DNA from: Brassica napus
Lineage: Eukaryota > Streptophyta > Magnoliopsida > Brassicales > Brassicaceae
Direction of reading: 5' to 3'
Assembly (NCBI RefSeq): GCF_020379485.1
Contig: NC_063450.1
Span: 52,041,374-52,105,373, forward strand
DNA length: 64,000 nt
Position 1 is the first letter of the stretch. Every line of letters starts with the position of its first letter. The notes under the pieces are model-generated. The model ran no database searches. It had not been told where the DNA came from and saw nothing but the letters and a program-made list of their open reading frames with translations. The position numbers and the translations under genes are program-made. Below, one piece after another: positions 1 to 11,403 of this stretch.

Positions 1-457
1 CATTAATGTACATTTATAACTCGGTCAAACTATTTAGAAGTAAACAACCGAAATATATAGAGTTTATGTTCCAATCTGTAAGAAAAGAAGTGCTCCACAA
101 GGACCACAACTAGTATACATACATTTAAAGAATATAGGACAATATCGTTTTATATGTTTTCTTTACTAAAAATACCAAAACATTACCAAAATTCAAAAAA
201 ATACCACAAGTTGATTTAGAAAGCATGTAGGAAGGTACTATTGTAGAGAAGCAAAAAAATGTTTTGAGAAAGAGGTCCTAAATGAGCCAAAGTTCAAAAA
301 AAAAAGCGAGGTCCTATATGAGATATATATTGTTTTGGGTTGAAATTCTGGAAAAAATTTAGGAAATTTCTCCCTGTAATTTTGTTTCAAGTTCTTAGGA
401 AATATTTCCCTATATTTTTGTTTTGGTTTGAATTTGACGAAATGGTGTTGGTAACAG
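1..457. other. non-coding left edge
   Basis: AT-rich sequence without a recognisable gene. It probably lies in an intron or a disrupted 5' part of the CCR-like gene that follows, because the coding exon at 458 starts with a splice acceptor (CAG) in phase and not with a start codon. Open reading frames crossing this stretch are poly-A/T driven and show no family signature. Confidence 0.4.
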
Positions 458-864
458 GAGCTGCACAAATGTATGAGAATGGAGTGTTGGCGTACGTAGA
501 CGTTAAATTTTTAGCGGATGTTCATATTAGAGCATACGAGGATGTTTCAGCTTGTGGTCGATATTTCTGCTTCAACCAAATCGTTAACACAGAAGAAGAA
601 GCTCTCAAGCTTGTCGAGAGTTTGTCTCCTTTGATACCTATGCCACCGAGGTACATTTTATTCTATAATTGACTATAAACTTAGTCTAATTAATGTTTTC
701 ATGCGAAGATGGTAATTCAATTGATGCAACTTAGTCTAATTAATACTTTATGTGTATAAATGTCATGTAGGTATGAGAGTGTAATGCAAGGAAGCGAAGT
801 TTACGAAGAAAGACTGAGGAACAATAAATTGAGCAAGCTGGTGGAAGCTGGCTCTGCTTGTTAA
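458..864 (+). CDS. cinnamoyl-CoA reductase-like NAD(P)-binding protein, 3' part only
   Basis: Two terminal exons, 458-650 and 771-864, join in phase (AG|G) and end at TAA 862-864. The roughly 95 residues (GAAQMYENGVL, VKFLADVHIRAYED, a run ending SPLIPMPPRY, then a basic C-terminus ending VEAGSAC) match the C-terminal end of the plant cinnamoyl-CoA-reductase-related short-chain dehydrogenases of the At4g30470 type. This region follows the Rossmann fold, so the nucleotide-binding motif is not present here. The 5' exons are outside the window or lost; 450 bp upstream contain no further exon. It is the first gene of the Arabidopsis-like gene order. The phosphate-loop half would have to be found to the left to call the gene intact. 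Confidence 0.72.
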
Positions 865-1626
865 ACAAATATTTAAATTGAAGATGAGGAGCTTATACAA
901 GAAATTAAAGGGTCATAGTTTGTATACTAAGCTTCTCAATTCATACTTCATAGTAGCATGTGTTCTCGTGAACTATTTATTTATAAAAATCATATTTCAT
1001 GTGATTATATATTAGCATACGAGTGATGGGTAGAGGTTTTTATATTTTCCCGGGAGCACAATGTCAATGCTTCTCCAATTTTATACTTTACAGCAATGTT
1101 CCCTACAAATGTGCAATAATATATAAGAATGCTTTACGTTATAAAGTTTTGATCGTTTTGTGTAAAAAAAATATTTGTTTCAAAACATTGATAATAACAC
1201 ATCTAAAATGTAAATGACAAAGATAATTCCACTAATTATCAATAAATTTTATTAACTATTTCCTTTTCTAATATACAACCATATCATAGAACCTTGATTT
1301 TACTATCTACTACATAAACAACCACGATTCTGTGACATAATCATTATTTGTTATGAAAGAAAAAGAGGCTTCAAAAATTACAAAATAGTGAAACTTTTTT
1401 CTAAAAACACTTCGAGGCCTTTCACATAAAGAAAAGGGTGAAATGAAATCATAGATTAGGTTCCTGGCATTATTAGGTAGGCGTAAAAACGTTTTATTAG
1501 GCGTGACACTGATAATAAATCATAGTATTGTGCAGTTGGTATTGTGGATTGTTTATTATTCAATTTTATACAGTTTCCTTTTTTTTTGGGATCAAATATA
1601 CAGTTTCTTTAAAAAAAACTGAAATA
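865..1626. other. intergenic, AT-rich
   Basis: 3' flank of the CCR-like gene and spacer up to the MITE. No convincing ORF, RNA gene or repeat boundary was seen; the short frame at 1023-1217 lacks any family similarity. Confidence 0.4.
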
Positions 1627-2169
1627 CAGTAGAACCTCTATAAATTAATAATGTTGGGATTTTCAAATTTTATTAATTTATAGAGATATTAATTTACAAA
1701 AGTTTTATTATTTAGTTTTTTTTTATTTTAAGATATATTTATTCTAAGATAAGAAAAATATTTGATTTTAATGCATAGACATTAGTTGTTATTTTTTTGA
1801 AATTTGACACTTATATTACCTTTATTATATTATATAGTGTATATAATATAAATTTCATAGAACTTAAATGTGATTTTAGATATAATATTACCAAATATCA
1901 TCAAAAATATTTTAAGTGTTAAGAAAATATAAAGATAATTTCATTTTAAATATAAAACAAACAATATAATAATAAAATATGTGTATATATAAATTATTAA
2001 TTTATAATTTTAATGGAACCATATTTACATAGAATATTTTTAAAAATTATTATCTTATTATTTTATCGATTTGTGTTTAATTTTGAACCGGTCCAAATTG
2101 GAACCGCCGAAATTTATTAATTTATAAAAAATATTAATTTATCGAGTATTAATTTATCGAAGTTTTATG
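1627..2169. mobile_element. Emigrant-like MITE (pogo/Tc1-mariner group)
   Basis: The left end reads CAGTAGAACCTCTATAAATT directly after TA (1625-1626). The right end is its degenerate inverse (TATTAATTTATCGAAGTTTT, ending near 2169) followed by TA. The 543-bp length and the terminal motif agree with the Arabidopsis Emigrant MITE family, which has TA target duplication and is about 530-550 bp. The interior is AT-rich and non-coding. It ends 187 bp before the start codon of the TPR gene, so it may lie within that gene's promoter. Confidence 0.72.
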
Positions 2170-2356
2170 TATAATTAAAATCTTAATTGGGCCAAGATTG
2201 TGTCTGAGTAGACCCAATAAAAAAAACTTATAACTAAGTTGAGCGAAATGACGCCGTTGCAGCATCCCTGACCCCTTACATGTTCCGTTCTGCTCGACGA
2301 TCGTTGGAGTTGAAACCAAACCTTACTTCCTCTCTCGAACCCTACATTGAAAGAAG

Positions 2357-3539
2357 ATGGTGTTGATCGAGCAAGAGACCCTCATCAAAGACGAACCAAA
2401 TCTACCGTCTTCATCCTCACCGCAAATAGCTGCGACGGAGGCGAAACAAGTCCACGACGGAGATGATTCCGACGGATTCGAAACTGCCAGCGAACGTGAA
2501 GAAGACGATAGCATAAACGACGCCGTAACGAGCCAAGAGGAACCACCACATCAGGTTGAGCTCAACCTGATAACCAGGTGACACGAGTTCTTACATTCAT
2601 CTTTTTAGGGTTTTTGCAGTTATGGGTTTATGTATCCTGTAATAAAGTTTGAAACTTTTAGATGAAATTAGTAGAGAGATTGGTTAAAGTTTGTTTTTTT
2701 TTTTTTTAATATGGAAGGAGAAAGCCATGAAAGAAGCTAATGAAGCTAAAGTGGAAGGAAACAGTATGTTCGTTAATGGGCTTTACGAAGAGGCCTTGTC
2801 AAAGTATGATCTTGCGTTAGAGCTTGTTCAGGAGTTTCCTGACTGCACAGAGCTTCGTTCCATATGCCGTTTAAACAGAGGAGTGTGTCTCCTCAAACTG
2901 GTATGTCCTTTAGCTTGAGTGACTTCATGGTTTCCATTGAAAATAGTACTCAAGACTTCTCTGATGAAATGTTGCTCAGGGTAAGTACGAAGAGACGATC
3001 AAGGAATGCACGAAAGCTTTAGAGCTGAATCCTACTTACTTTAAGGCCTTGGTTCGCAGGGCAGAAGCGCACGAGAAGCTTGAACACTTTGAAGAAGCTG
3101 TCGCTGGTGAGAACACAGAGGAGTTATGTCTTAGTTGTTGTTGTATAGGTTAAATGGAAGAGTTCACTTCCGAGTCTTTCTCTTTTTTTTCTCATATGCA
3201 GATTTGAAGAAGATCTTAGAACTTGATCCTTCGAATGATCAAGCTAGGAAAGGGATTCGACGCCTTGAACCTCTTGCTGCGGAGAAGCGAGAAAAGATGA
3301 AAGAAGAGGCTATAAGTAAGTTCTGAGAGTATCTCATCGTAAACCTTGTTATCTTTTGTAATCAGCATCAGTTGTGGTTTTTTGGTGTCACATATCCCTG
3401 AGTAGATGTATTTGTGTCTGTAGCTAAGCTGAAGGAGATGGGAAACTCAATTTTGGGTCGATTTGGGATGAGCATAGACAACTTCAACGCTGTTAGAGAT
3501 CCCAACACTGGCTCCTACTCTCTATCCTTCCAAAACTAG
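2357..3539 (+). CDS. TPR1: TTC1-like tetratricopeptide repeat protein (TPR1)
   Basis: Five exons: 2357-2554, about 2718-2900, 2980-3106, 3202-3315 and 3424-3539 (TAG), about 245 aa. The N-terminal third is acidic and disordered (FETASEREEDD). Three TPR units follow: EANEAKVEGNSMFVNGLYEE, CRLNRGVCLLKLGKYEETI, then RAEAHEKLEHFEEA. The C-terminus reads KLKEMGNSILGRFGMS and ends SLSFQN. This is the signature of plant TTC1/AtTPR1 (At4g30480), a TPR co-chaperone-type adaptor that binds Hsp70/Hsp90 C-termini; AtTPR1 has also been linked to ethylene-receptor signalling. The exon 1 donor is an inference: CAG|GTTGAG at 2554 keeps phase 0 with GAGAAAGCC, whereas the later GTGACA site does not. It is convergent with the AFG1-like gene. 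Confidence 0.88.
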
Positions 3540-3935
3540 TCACTATATCATTATGTTGTTCTTTCTACCGCTTGATTTATAGCAACAAAATGGTTAATAT
3601 TGCAATGTGTTATGTTCTTGACGCATTGGTAGTGAAATGATGAGCAATCTTTTTGGATTTTAGTATAGCTGTAAATTCAAAATTCAATGTTACAACTTAC
3701 AACAATGGATAACGTTCTCACATGATACAGAAAATACAAGTAGTCACTATTGAATCCCTTGAAAACTTGTACGTCTTTTGTGTGTTACAGATTGTGTGTT
3801 ATGGCATGCTGCTCCAAGTACTCTTTGCTGTTCATTTCTGTTAACCTGCGTGTAATAAACAAACTCACTTGATGAGCAAGAAACTTAATAAAGCTTTTAG
3901 GTTATATACTTTACTGGTTGTGTCTTTCAGTTACA
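3540..3935. other. convergent 3' spacer
   Basis: 396 bp between the stop codons of the TPR gene (+) and the AFG1-like gene (-). It should hold both 3' UTRs. No separate feature was seen. Confidence 0.5.
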
Positions 3936-6367
3936 TTACCTACTGATGGTTCTATCTTTGGCAAAACCTAACTCGTTGTCCACGCATAGCTCAGAGACAT
4001 CGTTCTTTCTTGACCTCGACGACGTTCTCGGAGACATTGATTTCGCATCAGAGATTGTCACAATCTTTTCCAAGAGTTCTTGAGGAGTTGCTTCAGCTGT
4101 ACACAACAGCCTCGCTCTGTTCTCATACATCACCTGCAACTCGGTTTGATGAAAGGTTTGGTTAATACCATCTTAGAAGACTACAAAAGTTAAAAAGAGA
4201 CAGAACCGGGGAACTGCATACATCGACTAGCGTGACGAATCTATAAGCAGCAGTCCGGTTATGAAGCCCAAAGACAGGTACTCCTTCCAATGCAAGTGTA
4301 TGAAACTTCTCTGCAACATCAGGACAAATATGAGACAAGAGTTGGTTGGTCTGGCAGATGAGAGAGAGTAACTTACTGAACAATCCGAAGTAATCAGCAG
4401 CTCCAAGAGGTCGGTCGCATAACTCTTCAAAAGGGAAGTACGCACATCCATTAGCACCTAATGAAACCTGTTCATGACGCAGAGAACTAGTCTGATGATG
4501 AACTTATACAGGACACAAACATAAGTGATGTTGGGATACTAACTATACCTGTAACTTTCTTCCCATGACCACTTCAACTACCTGTGGACGCGCAACAACG
4601 TTGCCTCCAATAAGTTCTTGGAACTTCTGTTTCAGAAGGGTGGAAAGATCTGTACCGATAAAATAGAATCCTTGCTCAGCCTGCACAAGTCCAACAAACC
4701 ATGCTGGTTACTAAACTCTACTTTAGTCTGAAGCCAAGACAAGTGACCTAGGGAGTTTCTTTGAGTTATACCGAAGTTAGTTTCCGGTAATCAACGGCTG
4801 AGCCAATCTCATGAACCACATTCCTTTCCTGCAAGGATGGAACTTCTATGAGAGTCAGGAAGAACAAAAAAAGCTGGAAGTTGATTGATGGAAGTAATGG
4901 AGATACCTTTAGTGAGGCAATGAAAGGTAGGAAGAGATCTCTCTGGAGTCCTCCTTCATAGAGTTTATCAGGATTCCTATTTGATGTGGCAACTAGAATC
5001 TACATTTAATAAAAAAAGTCAGCTACTATGACATTGCTGAAGTTGATTATAGCAGTGTAATGTAACACAAGGACCGCACTTACTATGCCATTACTGAAGA
5101 GATGTCCAAAGAGTCTGTTAAGTATCAGAGCATCTGCAACATCAGTTACCTGTAGTAACAGAAACACAAGCCTTAATGAAAAATGGGTTGAACCAAAGAT
5201 GATCAGTTTCAAGAAGATGATATATGTAAGAAGAAGAAGAAGAAGATACCATGAACTCATCTAGACATAATAAGATTGCATCATGAGCTATCTCTTGTGC
5301 AACAACTTCAAGTGGATCTGATAAACCCTTGTGCTTCTGCATTAACATTTTGATGCCAAAATCAAAAAAGGGTATCACAAGCAGATAAACAAAGGAAGTT
5401 TGATCATTCATACTTGTAATCGACTATGAACGGTTAACATGAAATCATGGAAATGTATCCTCTGCTTCTTCCATGTGCAAGGCCTAATGAGACACGAAGG
5501 AAGATCATGAGCCTCAATGCTATGATAATAATGTGATCATACAAAAAAACTTACAATTGATCAAAGAATAAGTCCATCAACATGGTTTTCCCTGTGCCTA
5601 CACCTCCATAGAGGTACAGTCCTTTGACGGGCGAGACAGTAGACTGTGGCATGATCCTAGACCAGAACCAACGGCTTCTGCTTCAGAGACAAAAGCCAGG
5701 TTAAGTTTCTCAATCCCAACAAAGAATAAAAGACTCAAAAGAAGAGAAGAACCACCTTGATGATTTATCAGAAGTGTTGTAACGATCTAGACGACATGTA
5801 TCTACTGATTCCACAAGCTGATCATGTAGTCTCTGAAGCTCTTTCAATGCACCGAGCTGCAACATTTCCAACAATAAACCTTCAGCCGCAAGTAACATGA
5901 ATTTAATCTCATTGATCAATATTTTTTTGTTAACGTACTTGGCAGATATCACCAGTCATGAGCTCGCCATCACTGATTCGTCTCTCATACTCAACAAGCG
6001 GTCCTGTTCTATTCACATCTGCTGTTTTACATATTACAATATCAACCATCATACTAAACTCTAACAAAACAAAAACCTCAGAGATTGGTCGAGTTTGATT
6101 AGAAAGAAACAAACCTGAGGATGAGACAGTTAGCTTAATAGCAGCATCAGCTGCTTCTACTGCCTCTGCTGATAAGCCTCTGGAGAAGCTTAACCTCGAA
6201 AACAGAGTTGAGTTACAAGTGTTTGCGTTCACCAGAGCTTCGTTTTGATGGACACCGACCAATAGTTTGCGGCTTTTTGAGGAGAAAGTTGATGAGTTGC
6301 GTTCTTGATTCCTCAGAGCCCATCTAATTCTACTTAGAGAAGACGATGATCTAAAGACTGGTCTCAT
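3936..6367 (-). CDS. AFG1-like mitochondrial AAA ATPase
   Basis: Thirteen exons on the minus strand, all in phase: 6115-6367, 5939-6021, 5756-5856, 5555-5680, 5414-5483, 5250-5336, 5084-5149, 4907-4999, 4772-4828, 4549-4680, 4377-4467, 4222-4310 and 3936-4133; about 481 aa. The N-terminus (MRPVFRSSSSLSRIRWALRN) is rich in Arg and Ser without acids, as expected for a mitochondrial presequence. Walker A is GGVGTGKT at about residues 171-178, Walker B is LLCLDEF near 233-239, and the sensor-like stretch ILVATSNRNPDKLYEGGLQR follows. These are hallmarks of the AFG1/LACE1 family, inner-membrane ATPases that help degrade or assemble respiratory-chain subunits. It matches the At4g30490 position. The exon 4 acceptor has an alternative 6 nt downstream (CAG or AAG), which would remove two residues. 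Confidence 0.9.
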
Positions 6368-7625
6368 CTGCGGATCAATGCAAAACTGAATTATGCTTGC
6401 AGAAACCAGAAGACGAACAATGAAACTACTAAGTTCAAAAAAAAAAAAAAAAGAAACAATGAAACTACTTCTTTAAAAACAGGGATGCATACAGTTTTGA
6501 GAATTGTCTAGTAAATGTATCACTATCACCAGAAAAATAAAACTATTTTTTTTTGGTTTGCTTATCCAATGAAAGAAGAATCAAGTAGAACGCCCACAAA
6601 ACTCAAAAAAAGAGAGGATAGAAATATTCAAAGCTATTGACATACTACTATTTGCATTATTGCAGTTATTCTTTTCCTGATATTAATATAAAAGTCTCAC
6701 TACATGTGCCGTAACGCTTAATAACAAGAACAGATGTTACACAAACAGAGTAATAATTGATGAAGGAGACTCACCTTGAACTATGCACAGCTAGAAGTTT
6801 TAATTTTACAGAGGCAAAACAAAACCCAGGAAGAAAAAAAAACTTTGAATCAAAATATGAAGAATCTGAACCGGATGAGAATTGGGCACAAGATGAAAAA
6901 GGTTGTGAGGAATTTATTACGCAATGGGATGATATATCTGGAAAAGATACAGATAGAGAGAGAGGCCCAAGAAAGGAGGAGATTTTCTCAAAGAAGCAAA
7001 ACAGCAAAGAAGAAGAAGATTAACAGTTAAGACTTGTGAGATAGAGACGTGATCAAAATAGGATAGACCTTCTTTTATCGCCTGAGACACGTGTGTATCT
7101 CTGTTTATTTTTGTTTAATTATTGAATAAGTAGTGGTATCCGCTAATTATTGGATTGTTAATGTTAAACTTATATGCACAGTTGTTTTCCAGATCATGAG
7201 AAAATCAAATATATTATTTGTATAATCCCCTTATTTAGAAGAGTTGACTTTGAAATTGTGAAGTAATGTTCTTGATATATCTTTTTCCATTTCAATGACT
7301 TACTAAACTTAACCCTACTTTAATGTATAACAAATACAAGTCAAATGAGATTTTTTTTTCCTAATAATAAAACTACATTAATTAAAAAAAGAAATACTAT
7401 ATAGTATATACTTATTCAAAATGAAGCTTCTCGATGTTGCGTTTGCGTCTCCCATAACGGTGGGCCTAAAGCTAGTAGCAAATGCCCATTCAAGGGCTAA
7501 GCATCTTCCACGTGGAATATACCGACGTGAATCCTTCTTCTTGGTCCCTCTCTTAACAAAAGAAAATTTCAACGCCCATCCTAAAAGAGTTTGGTCCCGT
7601 CAATAAATTCTCTTAAATTGTTGTA
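6368..7625. other. upstream region of AFG1-like gene with one unassigned ORF
   Basis: 1.26 kb between the AFG1-like start codon and Helitron 1. It holds an 88-codon frame at 6757-7023 (+) coding a very acidic and basic peptide (ESEPDENWAQDEKGCEEFIT) with no family I recognise. Composition bias explains much of its openness. A second frame at 7421-7606 is also unassigned. A GGGCCTAA box occurs near 7464. Neither ORF is called as a gene. Confidence 0.3.
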
Positions 7626-8842
7626 TCTAACACTACTAAAAGCCAAATATGATGAAATTCTAGCCTGTCCACGTCGATTAAAAAAATTAGCCAATCAGAA
7701 AGTTCTAAATGGCCATGTCATTCCAGCTTTTATTCGAGAAAGACGATACTAAGTCATTAGTCTGGGTTTCTAATATTTTGCAGTGGCCCAGTTTAAATCC
7801 ATCTTCCAAAAACCCTGTGGGTAGCCGACAAAAATCTATCAACTCTTCCCTTTTTTATTGTTTCATCTCTCTGTAAATCTACGTTATCATCACCACTCCT
7901 TTCCACTTCCCTTGGTTTCTCCTCATTTTTTAATACTTTCATCGAATCTTACAGTTAAACAAAATCTACAATTGAAGATTATGGCCATGAACCCTGTTAG
8001 AACCACCAGAAAGTCTTTTGTTCACCCTGTACTCTTACCTCTTCTATTTTTTTCTTGATCAGATTCTCAGATGTTTCTTCTTTTCCTTTTTTTTGTTATT
8101 GTGGATTGAATTTCGCTTTTTTTTTTCATTTAAAAAATACTATTTATCTGCAGTGATGTTGCAAAAAAACTGTTGTGTTTTGGCTAAGAATACTGTTGAC
8201 AGAGTTTAACCACTAATCTTCGTTTGCAGGAACGGAAACTTAATCAGAAAAAGTTTGAGACGCAGTTTTGGAGCAGCGAACAAACTGTGAATCAAGTAAG
8301 GAAACTCCGCATAGAACATAATCACATATCAAACACATCTTACCTCAATTTGAATGTGCTTTGTTGCTCACTGTCTCAATATTTCTTAAACCTTGCTCAT
8401 ACTATGTGGCTTAATACTTTTCTATGAAAGGAAAAAGACGCTTCTGCGGTGGTGTTACGCCACCGACGCAGCAGGATATAAACAAAGGTGTTCCAACCAG
8501 TGGATCCAACAATAATAATGAACCGTCGGTTGTGGTTCCCAATCAGGTTAATTCAAAGTTAATTTCATTAGTGTTGCTGTTAGTTTGTCTTTGGGTCCTT
8601 GATTAAACAATGTTTTTGACTTAGTTGTTTTGTTGTATGTTTAATTGTGGTGTTCTGTCCCGATCTCCCAAAGAATTGTTGTTCGAAGAGTTGAATTCAA
8701 ACAGCCTTTAAGAAAAAGTAGCAAGATTTTTCCTGAGAAAAGTTATACAATCTGTAGGTCTTTTCTTATATGTTGGCATAATATGCAGGTGAAACTCTGG
8801 ACACTAAGAAGAGGACGCTTCATGTAAGCGATTGATAAGCAA

Positions 8843-9196
8843 GTGGAGCACGCACAACGTCAGGGACTTCAGGTGCGAAAATCATGTGGAGAGAAAGAAT
8901 TGATTCCGACACATATTGTGGTTCAGATTGAAGCGCTCCAAAGAGAGGTCAAGAGTCCATTTTCACCAGAAGTGGTGTTAGGGAAGGAAGCATGTCCTAA
9001 GATTGATCCGGAGACAGCTTTGAATAAATTTCATTGCGCACACGAGGTGTCTGAGCGTGTTTCAAATCTTGGAAATTCAAGTTTAAAAGGAGGAACATGG
9101 GAAAGGAAAGACAAAAGAAGCATGTCCAGTACACTGCATCTCAGGAAGAACATCGAGGGTGCTGGCTGCAAAGGAGAAAGGAGAAACAATTCTTGA
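8843..9196 (+). pseudogene. unassigned gene fragment inside Helitron 1
   Basis: An open frame of 117 codons with a protein-like, non-repetitive composition (ELIPTHIVVQIEALQREV, SPEVVLGKEACPKIDPETAL). Flanking short blocks at about 8227-8296 and 8427-8545 end at plausible donor sites (CAAG|GTAA, CAG|GTTA), so this looks like several exons of a spliced gene carried within the Helitron. I do not recognise the family. Frame breaks between blocks, such as a stop directly after the block at 8790-8826, suggest decay. Confidence 0.3.
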
Positions 9197-9601
9197 AGTC
9201 TTGCCAGTGGAAGTATAAATCTGAGATGACAAAACTCACACTACACGATCAGTATCTATGTTTCTTAAATCGTCTGCTTACTTATCTGATAATACTATCT
9301 GTTTCAGCCTATGAGGTCCAGTAGGAGAAGCTTTCCCCTGTACTGATAGCAAGGAAGGTATTAAACAAATTCATCTCCAATTCTGATGAGCAGGTAACAT
9401 TCATGGTTCGAAAAAATATATAAATGTTTTGAACTTGGTTTTATATGATCTATTGTCTTTGTGAAGTTAGTTATTTACTTCCCAGAACATTTGGTTATCG
9501 TATACAAATTTAAGAAACACTGTCCAGGTACTAAATTGTTATACATATTGCAGATGAATGTTGGTGGTGACTAGGAACTCCCACAATCCCTTAAAGACCT
9601 C

Positions 9602-9910
9602 ACTGGGAAAAGATGTTATATTTCAGATCCGTGAAACGCCATACAATTTCACCCCAAACCACCGCACTTTCACTGCAATCAGTGACCACATCAACCAGGA
9701 GGTATTATAAAACTTACTTTCCATAACGTTATCATGTTACTAGGTAAGACTCACACAAGTGCATCTGTTTACTAGACTTTCAACACCAATGAAGCTCCAG
9801 TTGTTGAAGGGGAAGGTGGCCAAGCATCCGCTTCTGCCAGCAAGGAGGTTGTAGGTGACAGCAATGAGCCTAATCCATTCGGTTTGAGGGCAAGTCGGGT
9901 GGCCGCAAAT
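9602..9910 (+). pseudogene. RPA70-like OB-fold remnant (Helitron cargo)
   Basis: The first block, about 9608-9702, reads GKDVIFQIRETPYNFTPNHR followed by TFTAISDHINQE. This resembles the plant replication protein A 70-kDa-like (DUF223/OB-fold) proteins that many plant Helitrons encode. A GT donor follows at 9703. A second block starts near 9779 (FNTNEAPVVEGEGGQASASA, then SNEPNPFGLRASRVAAN), like the variable C-terminal tail of these proteins. There is no start codon and the frame upstream is interrupted. It is read as a remnant of an RPA gene carried by Helitron 1. Confidence 0.5.
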
Positions 9911-11403
9911 GTCCCCGTGAGTGAAATTACAAAGCTGTCAAACCGTCAACCCAACTCTTCTTCAGTCTCTTCCTTTTTTGAACTTCAGTCTATTTCCAAT
10001 TTCCTAAATTACTATGCACTTTTTTTTAATTTCAGACTTTTTAATATTTTTGCTAATTCAGGGATTTGTTTTTGTAATCCATTTACGGCAAAGTAACTCC
10101 TACGGGGAGATCAGTTTGGAATATTTAATAGTAATAGTATAGGGTTGACGTAATATTTAATCTGGTGTATAACAAAATGTAGAACAGGTCATTTACACAA
10201 TAAACCATAATGCGAGTTAACATGCAGAACTGAGCAAATAAGTTGATTAGCCGTTCGCTCTCTTAACTTGCGTTTTGGTTAAAATAGATTTTAAAAACTA
10301 TGAACATTTAATATGAGTTTCAAATATATATAAACTTAAACATTCTGCACATTCTATATCAATAAAATTTGAATTTAATTGCACCACTATAGCAAGTCAT
10401 GCTGTGGTAAAACGACAGACAAATTCTAAATAGAAAAACCCAAAAAAGTAATCTCACAAAATTACACCAACTTACGTAAGCTTTATCAACTAAAATTCAT
10501 GTACACGAACTCAATTTAAATTTTCCACTAATAGCAAACCTATACGAAACTCATCAAAAAGAAAAATAAACTCTAATTATTTATCTAAGTGTCAGAATAA
10601 TATTATTTATTCCAATAAACTACCCACCTTCCTCACTTAAAATATTCCTTGCCAAAGAATTCCTCATCCGAAGTTCTCAAAGCTCGAACAAAAGAAAGCT
10701 TTTCTATTCCTTCGTTGGCGTACCACAACCCGGCCAATTTTCTAGATTTCTGTGGATTTCAGTTTAATTTATTCAGAAATCAAACCCATTACGTCCCAAA
10801 AAAAAATATTCATCAAAATATTAATTGTCCAAAACCCATTACGGGACATTCGTAAGAGTACCAAAACAAGACCATAAACAACGTGTTCCATATTTTACAT
10901 TTGCTTTTCTTCTCAGTTGTTAAAAGAACCGAAGTACAGAGCAAGCATAAGAGAAACCATAAACAAGTTCATCTAAACAAAATCAATCCACAACATTTCT
11001 TATAAACTTTTCAAGTTTACAATACGTCTAATTGTCAACAACCCCGCGCTTGCGCGGGGCTCCGCCCCTAGTCACAATACTAAAAGCAAGATATAGAGAG
11101 CAAAGAAGTTGTCCACGTCACTAAAAATATTCCTCCAATCAGAACATTTCATTTGAACATGTCAGATGGGCTTCAGTCTATTGAGTTACGTTTGGGCCTC
11201 AGGTGCATATGTTTTTTCGCTGGGCTTTGTTTAGTAAAATCTTCCAATAACAATCATTTTTCCTGTCAAGTCATATTACCTGTTCATCTGCGGCCCAATT
11301 AACCCAAGTAAAAAAACTCTATCTATTATCTTTTTTTTTGACTCCATCTTCTCCGTTTCTTCTTCATTCAATCTCTGTTACTGAACCTCAACTGTTATCC
11401 ATG

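Larger units (their letters stand above)
7626..11071 (+). mobile_element. Helitron 1 (non-autonomous, 3.4 kb)
   Basis: The 5' end is A|TCTAACACTACTAAAAGCC. The 3' end is a GC-rich hairpin (CCCCGCGCTTGCGCGGGG, 11042-11059), then CTCCGCCCCTAG|T, with CTAG at 11068-11071. Insertion between A and T, a TC start, a CTRR end and a subterminal hairpin are the Helitron diagnostics. No Rep/helicase frame remains, so it is non-autonomous. The interior contains decayed gene-like pieces: several small exon-like blocks between 7981 and 9330 that I cannot assign, and an RPA-like remnant annotated separately. It directly abuts Helitron 2, whose first bases (TACTAAAAGC, GTCCACGTC, CCAATCAGAA) repeat the same head pattern. 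Confidence 0.8.

Noticed and set aside
340..457. N-terminal extension of the CCR-like exon
   Set aside because: The codons are aromatic/Lys-rich (FWKKFRKFLPVILFQ), unlike the family, and a good splice acceptor (GTAACAG) sits at the point where similarity starts.
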